Shown here: piece after piece, positions 6,990-14,902 of the stretch | Layout of the letters: each line of letters begins with the position of its first letter | Position numbering within the stretch: the first letter of the stretch is position 1 | Assembly: GCF_042651065.1 (NCBI RefSeq) | Contig: NZ_JBHSCH010000007.1 | Location: forward strand, 1-64,000 | Direction: 5' to 3' | DNA from: Pseudoroseomonas aestuarii | GTDB lineage: Bacteria > Pseudomonadota > Alphaproteobacteria > Acetobacterales > Acetobacteraceae | DNA: 64,000 nt | The notes under the pieces: generated by a model | What the model was told of the DNA's origin: nothing | The model's input: only the letters and a program-made list of their open reading frames with translations | Database searches by the model: none | Translations under genes and position numbers: made by a program

Positions 6990-8669
6990 ATGGCCGAGAC
7001 CCAGCCCGCCGCCACCACCCCGCCGGCCGCTCCGGCGGGCACGATCCTCTACGAAGACGAGCACCTCGTGGTTGTGCACCGGCCCGCCGCCGGCGAGCCC
7101 ACGCTGATCACCTTCGCCGACCTGACCTTCCGCCCGAAGGGCGACAGCATCTGGGGCCAGGAGGTGGCGCGCAAGCTAAAGGTGAACGCCATCGGCTTCG
7201 TGGCCAAGCGGGAGAACTGGTTCCCCGCCGCCTCGGTGGCGGCGGCGGCGGCGGCGGTGCGCGGCGCCCTGCGCGGCCCCGCCGTCACCTACGGCTACAG
7301 CATGGGCGGCTATGCCGCGCTGAAATACGCGCGGCTGCTGGGCGCGGCTCATGCCTTCGGCGTCTGCCCGCAGGGCTCGATCGACCCGCGCCAGGTGCCG
7401 TGGGACAAGCGCTTCCACCAGCACCACGACGCCGCCCTGCTGCCCGACATGGCGGTGCGGCCGGGCGAGCCGGGCCGCTTCGCCGTGCTGCTGGCCGACC
7501 CCTACATGCCGGAGGATGCGCGCCACGCGGCGGCGCTGGCGAAGGGGGCGGGGGTGCACTGGCTGCGCACCCCCTTCATGGACCACGCGCCGGTCTGGCT
7601 GCTGGTGGAGAGCGCCTTCCTCCGCCAGATGCTCGACGGCATCCTGGCCGAGGACCTGCCGCGGCTGACGGCGCTGATGCGCGCTCGCCGCCACCAGAGC
7701 CCGCACTGGTTCCGCCATGCCGGCAACGCCGCCTTCCGCCGCGGCCATCTGGAGATGGCCAACCGGCTGTGGAAGCGGGCGCTGGAGCTTGGCCTCTCCC
7801 CCGGAATCGCCGAGCAGGACATCATGCGCGCCATGCGGCTGCGCATGCGCGCGCTGCGCGATGCCGGCGACCGCGAGGGCGCCATCGCCGTGGCGCTGCG
7901 CCAGGCGGCGCTGCGGCCGGAGGATTTCCACAGCCAGGCGCGGGCCGGCCACGCCCTGCTCGGCATGGGCGAGTTCAACGCGGCGGAGGCCCCGTTCCGC
8001 GCCGCGCTGGCGCTGCGCAAGAATGTCGGTCACGTCTACCAGGGGCTTTCCCTGGTGCTGGGCAGCCAGAAGCGGATGACGGAGGCGCTGGAGCTGTGCA
8101 AGCGCGGCGTGCGCGACGCGCCGGGCGACGGCAAGCTGCATGTGCATTACGGCCACCTGCTGCTGAACAACGGCAAGCTGGACGAGGCCGAGGCGCAGTT
8201 CCGCATCGTGCTGCGGCAGAACCCCAGCCATGCCAAGGCGCTGCTCGGCCTCAGCCACGCCCTGGCCGCGCGCGGCGACCGCGCCGAGGCCATCGCCGTC
8301 GCCCGCCAGCAGGTGCAGGACGCCGACAAGGACCCGCAGGCCTATCTCTGGCTCGGCCAGCTCCTGCTGTTCGTCGGCGAGCCGGGGGAGGCGGAGCCGG
8401 TGTTCCGCGAGGCGCTGCTGCTCGCGCCCGAGCTGGGCGCGGCGCATATCGGGCTGGCCCGCGCGCTGGAGCGGACAGGGCGGCTGGAGCTGGCGCGCCG
8501 CACCGCCGCCGAGGCGGCACGCCGCCTGCCCGCCGACGAGAAGGTGCAGGCCCTCTACAGCCGCCTCGGCCCGCCCGACCTCACCGAGGCTGAGGCGGCG
8601 GAGCTGGCGCCGCCCGCCTCGCCGCTGCGCCGCTTCCTGCGCGCCTTCTTCAGCCGCGACGAGGACTGA
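6990..8669 (+). CDS. alpha/beta-hydrolase-like domain fused to TPR repeats
   Basis: 559 residues. The N-terminal 240 residues resemble an alpha/beta hydrolase: a nucleophile elbow GYSMGGYAAL (Ser about 104), an Asp after a beta strand in VLLADPYM (about 170), and a His in FMDHAPVW (about 199), a plausible catalytic triad. From about residue 250 to 530 there are tandem tetratricopeptide-type repeats (for example ALRPEDFHSQARAGHALLGM and GKLHVHYGHLLLNNGKLDEA), which usually bind partner proteins. No signal peptide or membrane segment is visible, so it is probably cytosolic. It starts 20 bases after bolA on the same strand and may be co-transcribed. Substrate and partner are unknown. Confidence 0.75.
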   Translation: MAETQPAATTPPAAPAGTILYEDEHLVVVHRPAAGEPTLITFADLTFRPKGDSIWGQEVARKLKVNAIGFVAKRENWFPAASVAAAAAAVRGALRGPAVTYGYSMGGYAALKYARLLGAAHAFGVCPQGSIDPRQVPWDKRFHQHHDAALLPDMAVRPGEPGRFAVLLADPYMPEDARHAAALAKGAGVHWLRTPFMDHAPVWLLVESAFLRQMLDGILAEDLPRLTALMRARRHQSPHWFRHAGNAAFRRGHLEMANRLWKRALELGLSPGIAEQDIMRAMRLRMRALRDAGDREGAIAVALRQAALRPEDFHSQARAGHALLGMGEFNAAEAPFRAALALRKNVGHVYQGLSLVLGSQKRMTEALELCKRGVRDAPGDGKLHVHYGHLLLNNGKLDEAEAQFRIVLRQNPSHAKALLGLSHALAARGDRAEAIAVARQQVQDADKDPQAYLWLGQLLLFVGEPGEAEPVFREALLLAPELGAAHIGLARALERTGRLELARRTAAEAARRLPADEKVQALYSRLGPPDLTEAEAAELAPPASPLRRFLRAFFSRDED

Positions 8670-8678
8670 CGCCAGCCT

Positions 8679-9248
8679 TCACTCCGCCGCGCGGTGGCGG
8701 CTGGCGGCGTAGTCCGGCCAGTGGCGCGCCACCACGTCGCTGCCCTCGGCATAGGCGAGGCAGGTATCGACCAGGGCGGGGCGGCGGGCGGGCGATGTCT
8801 TCGCCTCGGCCTGGCGGCGGGCCTGCCGCGCGTCGTAGGTGGTCTGGAAGGCGACGGTGGCGAGCTGCGCCATCATCTCCCGCAGATGGGTGCAGCCCAG
8901 CGTGCCGCCCACCCGCTCCTGCACCGCGCGGTTGAAGCCGGCGCCGATGCGCAGCCCCGCCAGCCGGCCGAAATTCGCCGCCGCGGCGGGGCAGATGGCG
9001 TAGGGGCTGAAATCGGTCGAGGCCTCGCAGGCGTGGATCAGCAGCTCGTCATCCACGGTCAGCCGGATCCACATGCCGTGCAGCGGCTCGTCCGGGCCGA
9101 CGCTGCGGTCCAGCGTCTCGAAGCCATGCGGCTTGGTGTCGACCAGATGGCCCTCGATGTCGAACAGGCCGTCCTCGCGCGCATAGCCGTGCATGTCGAT
9201 CAGGCGCCGGTGCAGCGGCTGGCGCGCGGCGGGCGGGGAGAGGGGCAT
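8679..9248 (-). CDS. DUF2889 domain protein
   Basis: 189 residues from the ATG at 9248, chosen because GGGAGG lies just upstream; an in-frame extension to 9278 is less likely. The pattern LIDMHGYAREDGLFDIEGHLVDTKPHGF, with WIRLTVDDELLIHACEASTDFSPYAICP later, matches DUF2889 proteins. Their function is not established. Invariant acidic and cysteine residues (EASTDFSPYAIC, GCTHLREM) suggest an enzyme. It converges on the hydrolase-TPR gene with a 9-base gap. Confidence 0.85.
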   Translation of the reverse strand: MPLSPPAARQPLHRRLIDMHGYAREDGLFDIEGHLVDTKPHGFETLDRSVGPDEPLHGMWIRLTVDDELLIHACEASTDFSPYAICPAAAANFGRLAGLRIGAGFNRAVQERVGGTLGCTHLREMMAQLATVAFQTTYDARQARRQAEAKTSPARRPALVDTCLAYAEGSDVVARHWPDYAASRHRAAE

Positions 9249-9355
9249 GGGCAGGCCTCCCGGCATGATGCGTCGCAACAGAGCCTTCCGCTATGGCATG
9301 GCGGCCACGAGGGGGGAAGCCCGGCGCGGGGCATGGCTGCCGCGCGCGGCGGCGC

Positions 9356-11038
9356 TCAGCCGGTGGCGCCAGCCTCGCGCAGCAGGTCCTCGACCAGGGC
9401 CGGCGGCACGTCGCCGCGTGTCAGCGCCTCGCCGGGGCCGCGCAGCAGCACGAAGCGCAGCGCGCCGTCGCGCACCTTCTTGTCCTTGCGCATGCGGCCC
9501 ATCAGCGCCTCCACGGTGAAGCCGCGCGGCAGGTCGGCGAGGCGCGCGGGCAGGCCAACGGCGGCGATGTGCGCCTCCACCCGCCCCGGCAGCGCCGCGT
9601 CGCACAGGCCGAGCCGCGCTGAGAGCCGGGCGGCGAGGCCGAGACCCACCGCCACGCCCTCGCCATGCAGCAGGCTGCCATCGTAGCCGCACTCGGCCTC
9701 GATGGCGTGGCCGAAGGTGTGGCCGAGGTTGAGCAGGGCGCGGCCGCCCTCGGGGCTTTCCTCGCGCTCGTCGGCGGCCACCACGGCGGCCTTCAGGCGG
9801 CAGCTCTCCAGCACGGCGTGGCGCAGCGCGGCGGCATCGCCCGCCACGGCCTTGGCGCCCTCGGCCTCGCACCAGTCCCAGAGCGGGCCCTGGAGCAGGC
9901 CGTGCTTGGCCACCTCGGCATAGCCGGCGCGCAATTCGCGGGCGGGGAGGGTGGCAAGCACCCCGGTATCGGCCAGCACGATGCGCGGCTGGTGGAAGGC
10001 GCCGGCCAGGTTCTTGCCCGCCTTCAGGTTAATGCCGGTCTTGCCGCCCACCGAGCTGTCCACCTGCGCCAGCAGGGTGGTGGGCACCTGCACGAAGGGC
10101 AGGCCGCGCAGCGCCGCGGCGGCGGCGAAGCCGGCGAGGTCGCCCACCACCCCGCCGCCCAGCGCGACGATGGCGGTGCTGCGGTCGATGCCCGCCGCCA
10201 GCAGCGCCTCCATCAGCGTGCCGAACTGGGAGAAACTCTTGCTGGCCTCGCCCGGCGGCACGGAGAGGCTGGCGCGGATCTCGAAGCCCGCCCGCTCCAG
10301 CCCGGCGCGCAGCGCCGGCAGGTGCAGCGCCGCCACGCTGGCATCGCTGACGATGGCCACGCGCCGCGCCGGCAGCACCGGGGCGATCAGCCCGCCGGCG
10401 CGGGCCAGCAGCCCCTCGCCCACCAGCACCTCGTAGGGGCTGGCGGCGAGCGCCACCGGCAGGCGGTCCGGCATGGCATGGCCCTCCAGCGCGGCCTGCA
10501 CGCGGTCGGTCGTGGTCTCGGGGGATTCGTCCAGGCAGTTCACCACGATATCGGCCTCGGCATAGAAGGGGTGGCGGGCGGCCATGAGGCGGTTCAGCAC
10601 CGCCTCCGGGTCCTGGTCGAGGAACATCGGCCGGGTGCTGCGCCCCGCGACGCGCGGCAGCAGCACCGGCACGGTACAGCGCAGCCACAGCGCCACGGCG
10701 CCCGAGTCGCGGATGGCGCGGCGCGTCTCGGCATCGGCATAGGCGCCGCCGCCGGTGGCCAGCACGACGGGCGGGCCGGAGAGCAGGCGGGCGATGACCC
10801 GCCGCTCCCCCTCGCGGAAATGCGGCTCGCCATAGCGGGCGAAGATCTCGGTGATGGGCTGGCCGGCGGCGGCCTCGATCTCGGCGTCCGCGTCGCAGAA
10901 GGGCAGGCCCAGGCGCTGCGCCAGGCGGCGGCCGATGGAGGATTTGCCGGAGCCCGGCATCCCCACCAGCACGACCGAGCGCGGCCGGCCGCCCGGAATG
11001 CCCAGGGGAGGCGGCGTGGCCGGTGCCGGCGCGGTCAT
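9356..11038 (-). CDS. aroKB: bifunctional shikimate kinase / 3-dehydroquinate synthase
   Basis: One uninterrupted frame encodes both enzymes. The N-terminal kinase (about 20-180) has Walker A VGMPGSGKSS, a DADAEIE region and the ATGGGAY motif; it phosphorylates shikimate. The C-terminal domain (about 190-560) is AroB, with IVALGGGVVGDLAGFAAA, QVPTTLLAQVDSSVGGKTG and the metal-binding GHTFGHAIE; it makes 3-dehydroquinate from DAHP using NAD+ and Zn or Co. Both act in chorismate synthesis. The ATG at 11038 gives 560 residues; a GTG at 11128 would add 30 Pro/Ala-rich residues. In many alphaproteobacteria these are adjacent separate genes, so this is a fusion of neighbours. It is divergent from the xerD side. 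Confidence 0.95.
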   Translation of the reverse strand: MTAPAPATPPPLGIPGGRPRSVVLVGMPGSGKSSIGRRLAQRLGLPFCDADAEIEAAAGQPITEIFARYGEPHFREGERRVIARLLSGPPVVLATGGGAYADAETRRAIRDSGAVALWLRCTVPVLLPRVAGRSTRPMFLDQDPEAVLNRLMAARHPFYAEADIVVNCLDESPETTTDRVQAALEGHAMPDRLPVALAASPYEVLVGEGLLARAGGLIAPVLPARRVAIVSDASVAALHLPALRAGLERAGFEIRASLSVPPGEASKSFSQFGTLMEALLAAGIDRSTAIVALGGGVVGDLAGFAAAAALRGLPFVQVPTTLLAQVDSSVGGKTGINLKAGKNLAGAFHQPRIVLADTGVLATLPARELRAGYAEVAKHGLLQGPLWDWCEAEGAKAVAGDAAALRHAVLESCRLKAAVVAADEREESPEGGRALLNLGHTFGHAIEAECGYDGSLLHGEGVAVGLGLAARLSARLGLCDAALPGRVEAHIAAVGLPARLADLPRGFTVEALMGRMRKDKKVRDGALRFVLLRGPGEALTRGDVPPALVEDLLREAGATG

Positions 11039-11163
11039 GGCGGGGCCGGTGGGCTCGGGGGCCGGCGGTGCGGCGGGCGGAATGATGGCGAAGCCGAGGT
11101 TGCGTGACACAGGGCCGGACGGTAGCACATCACACTCCGCCGCGCAGGATACCCCCGGCCGCC

Positions 11164-11310
11164 ATGTTCCGCCGTCCCTTGCTTCTCCTCATCCTGATCC
11201 TGGTCATCGCCGCCCTGGGCGGGCTGCTGGTGCTGGGCGCCTTCCCGCCGCCCGTGACGCAGCAGCCGGTCGAGCGCACCCTGCCCAACGAGCGCTTCGG
11301 CACCCGCTGA
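11164..11310 (+). CDS. small single-pass membrane protein, 48 aa
   Basis: From the ATG at 11164 the product is MFRRPLLLLILILVIAAL and so on: two arginines, a 20-residue membrane helix, then a short Pro/Gln/Arg tail (PPVTQQPVERTLP). Small genes with this pattern sit between aroK and xerD in related alphaproteobacteria, but no function is known. It is 28 bases upstream of xerD on the same strand and divergent from aroKB. Confidence 0.6.
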   Translation: MFRRPLLLLILILVIAALGGLLVLGAFPPPVTQQPVERTLPNERFGTR

Positions 11311-11338
11311 GGCCGGCCCCGGCCGTCAGGAACCAGGG

Positions 11339-12211
11339 ATGGACCGCCACCTCGAGGCCTTCCTGGAGATGCTCTCGGCCGAGCGTGGCGCCGCGCGCAA
11401 CACGCTGACGGCCTACGAGGCGGACCTGACCGATTTCGAGACCTATGCGCGGCGCCGCGGCGAGTCGCTCGCCGCCGCCTCGTCCGAGATGCTGCGCGCC
11501 TACCTGGCGCGGCTGACCGATGCCGGTCTCTCGCCGCGCACCGCGGCGCGGCGGCTCTCGGCGCTGCGGCAGTTCTTCCGCTTCCTGGCGCGGGAGAATG
11601 TGCGCGCCGACGACCCCACCGAGCTGCTCGACAGCCCCCGCCAGCCGCGCTCCCTGCCCAAGGCGCTGCGCGTGGCGGAGGTGGAGGCGCTGCTGGGCGC
11701 CGCCGCGACCATTCCCGGCAAGCGCGGCCCGCTGGCCGTGGCGCTGCTGGAGCTGCTCTACTGCTCTGGCCTGCGCGCCAGCGAGGTGGTCTCGCTGCCG
11801 GCGCATGCCCTGGCGCAGGGCAGCGCGCTGATCCGCGTGCGCGGCAAGGGGGGGAAGGACCGGCTGGTGCCGGTCTCGGCCCGGGCGCGCGCCGCCGTGG
11901 CCGCGCTGCGGGACCCGAAGAAGCCTTCCAAATGGCTGTTCCCCTCGCATGGCGCGGCCGGGCACCTGACGCGCCAGGGGCTGCTGCTGCTGGTCAAGCA
12001 GGCGGCGCTGGCGGCGGGGCTGGACCCGACCAAGGTCAGCCCGCACGTGCTGCGCCATTCCTTCGCCAGCCACCTGCTGGAGGGCGGCGCCGATTTGCGC
12101 GCCCTGCAGATGCTGCTCGGCCATGCCGACATCGCCACCACCCAGATCTACACGCGGGTGCTGGAGGAGCGGCTGCGCCAGCTCGTCGAGACGCACCACC
12201 CGCTGGCCTGA
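11339..12211 (+). CDS. xerD: site-specific tyrosine recombinase XerD
   Basis: 290 residues, typical of XerC/XerD, which resolve chromosome dimers at dif under FtsK control. The N-terminal SAM-like core-binding domain (about 1-85) is followed by the catalytic domain with the tyrosine-recombinase residues: Arg in YCSGLRASEVVSL, Lys in RVRGKGGKDRLVP, HxxR in HVLRHSFASHLL, His in LGHADIATTQIY and the nucleophile Tyr in IYTRVLEERL. XerD rather than XerC is inferred from the neighbourhood (aroK/aroB and accA), which is conserved for xerD in alphaproteobacteria. It is likely co-transcribed with the small membrane gene before it. Confidence 0.92.
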   Translation: MDRHLEAFLEMLSAERGAARNTLTAYEADLTDFETYARRRGESLAAASSEMLRAYLARLTDAGLSPRTAARRLSALRQFFRFLARENVRADDPTELLDSPRQPRSLPKALRVAEVEALLGAAATIPGKRGPLAVALLELLYCSGLRASEVVSLPAHALAQGSALIRVRGKGGKDRLVPVSARARAAVAALRDPKKPSKWLFPSHGAAGHLTRQGLLLLVKQAALAAGLDPTKVSPHVLRHSFASHLLEGGADLRALQMLLGHADIATTQIYTRVLEERLRQLVETHHPLA

Positions 12212-12261
12212 CGGGGCCGGCCATGGCACGCTGCCCCCGCCAGAGGGCGGGGAGGAAGGGC

Positions 12262-12663
12262 ATGACCATGCTGGCCGGGCGCTGCCATTGCGGCGCCGTG
12301 CAGTATGCGGTGGCGGCGGCGGATGTGCTGCACCACGCGCTGTGCCACTGCGCCGATTGCCGCCGCCATGCCGGGGCGCCGGTGGTGGGCTGGGCGATGG
12401 TGCCGGCCGGGCGGCTCACCGTGCAGGGCACGCCGAAGGTCTATGCCTCCTCCGCCCATGGCCGCCGCAGCTTCTGCGCCGAATGCGGCACCAGCCTGTT
12501 CTACGTGAACGAGGCGATGCTGCCCGGCATGGTGGACATCCAGACCGGCACGCTGGACGATGCCGCCCTCCTGCCGCCGGGCGCGCAGATCCAGGTGGCG
12601 GAGCGCCTGCCCTGGATGGCCACGCTGCACACCCTGCCGGAATTCCAGCGCTACCCCGGCTGA
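12262..12663 (+). CDS. GFA-family (CENP-V/Mss4-like) zinc protein
   Basis: 133 residues from an ATG with a strong ribosome-binding site (GGAGGAAGGG). Cysteine motifs typical of the glutathione-dependent formaldehyde-activating (GFA) / centromere protein V family are present: CHCGAVQY, CHCADCRRH and CAECGTSLFY, which bind zinc. Most members have no demonstrated formaldehyde activity, so the function is uncertain. It lies 50 bases after xerD. Confidence 0.88.
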   Translation: MTMLAGRCHCGAVQYAVAAADVLHHALCHCADCRRHAGAPVVGWAMVPAGRLTVQGTPKVYASSAHGRRSFCAECGTSLFYVNEAMLPGMVDIQTGTLDDAALLPPGAQIQVAERLPWMATLHTLPEFQRYPG

Positions 12664-12672
12664 GGCGGGCGG

Positions 12673-12706
12673 GATGCGGCGGGCATGCTGGCCTTGACGC
12701 CGCATC
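12673..12706 (+). terminator. hairpin between the GFA gene and accA
   Basis: A 9-bp perfect stem (GATGCGGCG at 12673-12681, complement at 12698-12706) with a 16-base loop lies 10 bases after the GFA-gene stop. It lacks a T-tract, so termination is uncertain. Confidence 0.4.
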
Positions 12707-12769
12707 TGCGCTAGGCCACCCGCTCTCCGCGCCCAGGCCGTGACGGGCGCCGCCAGAGACGGGATCGCG

Positions 12770-13726
12770 ATGCGTCACTTCCTCGACTTCGAAAAGCCCC
12801 TCGCCGAACTGGAAGGCAAGATCGAGGAGCTGCGCCGCACCACCGATGCGGGCGGCATCGACGTGGCGGAGGAGGTCGGCCGCCTGTCGGACAAGGCGGA
12901 GAAGCTGCTCTCCGCCACCTACGCCAAGCTGACGCCCTGGCAGAAGACCCAGGTGGCCCGCCACCCAGACCGGCCGAAATGCCTCGACTATGTCCGCGCC
13001 CTGATCGAGGACTTCACGCCCCTGGCCGGCGACCGCGCCTTCGCCGACGACGCGGCGGTGGTGGGCGGCATGGGCCGCTTCCGCGGCCGCGCCGTGATGG
13101 TGCTGGGCACCGAGAAGGGCACCGACACCGAGAGCCGCGTGCGCCACAATTTCGGCATGGCTCGGCCCGAGGGCTACCGCAAGGCCCGCCGCCTGATGGA
13201 GCTGGCCGGGCGCTTCGGCCTGCCCGTCCTCTCCTTCGTCGACACCGCCGGCGCCTTCCCCGGCATCGAGGCCGAGGCGCGCGGCCAGGCCGAGGCCATC
13301 GCCCGTTCGATCGAGGCCTGCCTGGACGCGCCGGTGCCGATGGTCTCCACCATCATCGGCGAGGGCGGCTCGGGCGGCGCCATCGCCCTCGCCGCGGCCG
13401 ACCGCGTGCTGATGCTGGAGCACTCCATCTATTCGGTGATCAGCCCCGAGGGCTGCGCCTCGATCCTGTGGCGGGACGCGGCCCAGGCCAGCACCGCCGC
13501 CGATGCGCTGAAGCTGACGGCGCAGGACCTCTCGCGCCTGGCGCTGATCGACGCCGTGGTGGCGGAGCCGCTGGGCGGTGCGCACCGCGACGCGGCCGCC
13601 GCGATCGCCGCCGTGGGCGACAAGGTGGCGGAATGCCTGGAGCCGCTGCTGGCGCTCGACAGCGGCACGCTGCGCGCCCGCCGCCGCGAGAAGTTCCTGG
13701 AGATGGGCCGCAACGGCGTGGCCTGA
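12770..13726 (+). CDS. accA: acetyl-CoA carboxylase carboxyltransferase subunit alpha
   Basis: 318 residues, the usual AccA length. It begins MRHFLDFEKPLAELEGKIEELR, the canonical N-terminus; an upstream in-frame start would add ten unrelated residues. Conserved carboxyltransferase segments include GRAVMVLGTEKGTDTESRV, FVDTAGAFPGIEAEARGQAEAIAR and IGEGGSGGAIALAAADRVLMLEH, which bind carboxybiotin and form the oxyanion holes. With AccD it transfers the carboxyl group to acetyl-CoA, the committed step of fatty-acid synthesis in the cytosol. accD is not in the window. Confidence 0.96.
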   Translation: MRHFLDFEKPLAELEGKIEELRRTTDAGGIDVAEEVGRLSDKAEKLLSATYAKLTPWQKTQVARHPDRPKCLDYVRALIEDFTPLAGDRAFADDAAVVGGMGRFRGRAVMVLGTEKGTDTESRVRHNFGMARPEGYRKARRLMELAGRFGLPVLSFVDTAGAFPGIEAEARGQAEAIARSIEACLDAPVPMVSTIIGEGGSGGAIALAAADRVLMLEHSIYSVISPEGCASILWRDAAQASTAADALKLTAQDLSRLALIDAVVAEPLGGAHRDAAAAIAAVGDKVAECLEPLLALDSGTLRARRREKFLEMGRNGVA

Positions 13727-13753
13727 GGCGCCAGGCGCGGCCCCCCGCCTCAG
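13723..13753. terminator. hairpin spanning the two convergent stop codons
   Basis: CTGAGGCG at 13723-13730 pairs with CGCCTCAG at 13746-13753. The 8-bp arms overlap the stop codons of both accA and the sensor kinase, so the element could act in both directions. No T-tract follows on either strand. Confidence 0.4.
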
Positions 13754-14778
13754 CGCACCGGCAGGAGCAGGCCGCAGGCGGTGCCGCGCGGCGCCCGTTG
13801 CATCTCGAAGCTGGCGCCGAGCTGCGCGGCCAGCGCCCTGACGATGCGCAGGCCGAGGCTCTGCGTGGTCTCCAGGTCGAAATCCGGCGGCAGGCCGGCG
13901 CCGTCATCGAGCACGGTGAGCTGTATCGTGGCCGGCTCCAGCTGGCGCAGCTCGATGGCGATCCTCCCCTGGCCCTGGTGCGCGAAGCCATGCTCCAGCG
14001 CGTTGGAGACCAGCTCCATCAGGATCAGCGCCATCGGCACCGTCTGCTCGGGCGGCAGCAGCACGCTGTCGGCCTGCAGGTGCACCTTGACGCCCGTGGC
14101 GCCGGCGGCATCCAGCAGGTCGTCGCACAGCCGGCCGAGGAAGACGCCGAGTTCCACGCGCTGGCCCGAGGGGTCCTGCAGCCGGCGATGGATGCGGCCG
14201 ATCAGCTCCAGCCGGGTGGCGGCCTGGTCGATGATGCGGCGGGCCTTCTTGTCCTGCACGGCGCCGCGCTGCAGCGCCATCAGCGCGCCGATCACCTGCA
14301 GGTTGTTGGAGATGCGGTGCTGCAGCTCCTGGAACATCACCTCGCGGCTCTCGGCCAGCTGCTGGCTCAGCTCCCGCTCGCGGGACTGGCGGGCGCTCTC
14401 GGCGCGCAGGCGCAGCAGCGCCTCCTGCATCAGGTGGATCAGCAGCACGTCCACCGTCACGATCAGGGCGTAGAAGCCCAGCGCCATCGCCGTGGCGCCG
14501 TCGAGGGTGAAGCTGTGGAAGGGCTCAATGAAGAAGTACCAGGCGGCGATGCCGGAGGCGGTGGCGGCGGCCACTCCCGGCCACAGGCCGCAGACGAAGG
14601 TGGTGACGATCACCGCCGGGAAGAAGGTGAGGTAGGGGAAGCCCGGCGGCAATGCCGGCCCGATCTTCAGCCGGGCCAGAAGCGCCACCAGGAAGACGCC
14701 GGCGGCGAAGCTCCAGCGGAACATGGCCGAGCGGGGGCGGATGCTGAACTCCAGCAGCTGGCTCAGGCGGTTCAGCAT
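13750..14778 (-). CDS. membrane sensor histidine kinase, HisKA_2 type
   Basis: 342 residues. The N-terminus has four closely spaced membrane helices (about 20-125) of the DUF4118 (KdpD-like) type, including PGFPYLTFFPAVIVTTFVCG. A short coiled coil follows, then a HisKA_2 dimerisation domain with QELQHRISNNLQVIGALM (phospho-His about 154). The HATPase domain has N-box ELVSNALEHGF and G1 DDGAGLPPDF. HisKA_2 kinases in alphaproteobacteria often signal to unlinked response regulators in stress or light responses. No response regulator is adjacent, so input and output are unknown. It may be read through from argJ, 124 bases upstream. Confidence 0.88.
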   Translation of the reverse strand: MLNRLSQLLEFSIRPRSAMFRWSFAAGVFLVALLARLKIGPALPPGFPYLTFFPAVIVTTFVCGLWPGVAAATASGIAAWYFFIEPFHSFTLDGATAMALGFYALIVTVDVLLIHLMQEALLRLRAESARQSRERELSQQLAESREVMFQELQHRISNNLQVIGALMALQRGAVQDKKARRIIDQAATRLELIGRIHRRLQDPSGQRVELGVFLGRLCDDLLDAAGATGVKVHLQADSVLLPPEQTVPMALILMELVSNALEHGFAHQGQGRIAIELRQLEPATIQLTVLDDGAGLPPDFDLETTQSLGLRIVRALAAQLGASFEMQRAPRGTACGLLLPVR

Positions 14779-14902
14779 CGGTGCGTCCGGAGGGGCGGGA
14801 GGGGCGGGAGCGGTCTGCGTGCCGGGCCGGCGCCGCCTGGCAGGGCGGGCGACCGGGTCCGTCCCCGGCCCCTTCCGGGAAAAGGCGCCGGGGAGCCGGG
14901 TC

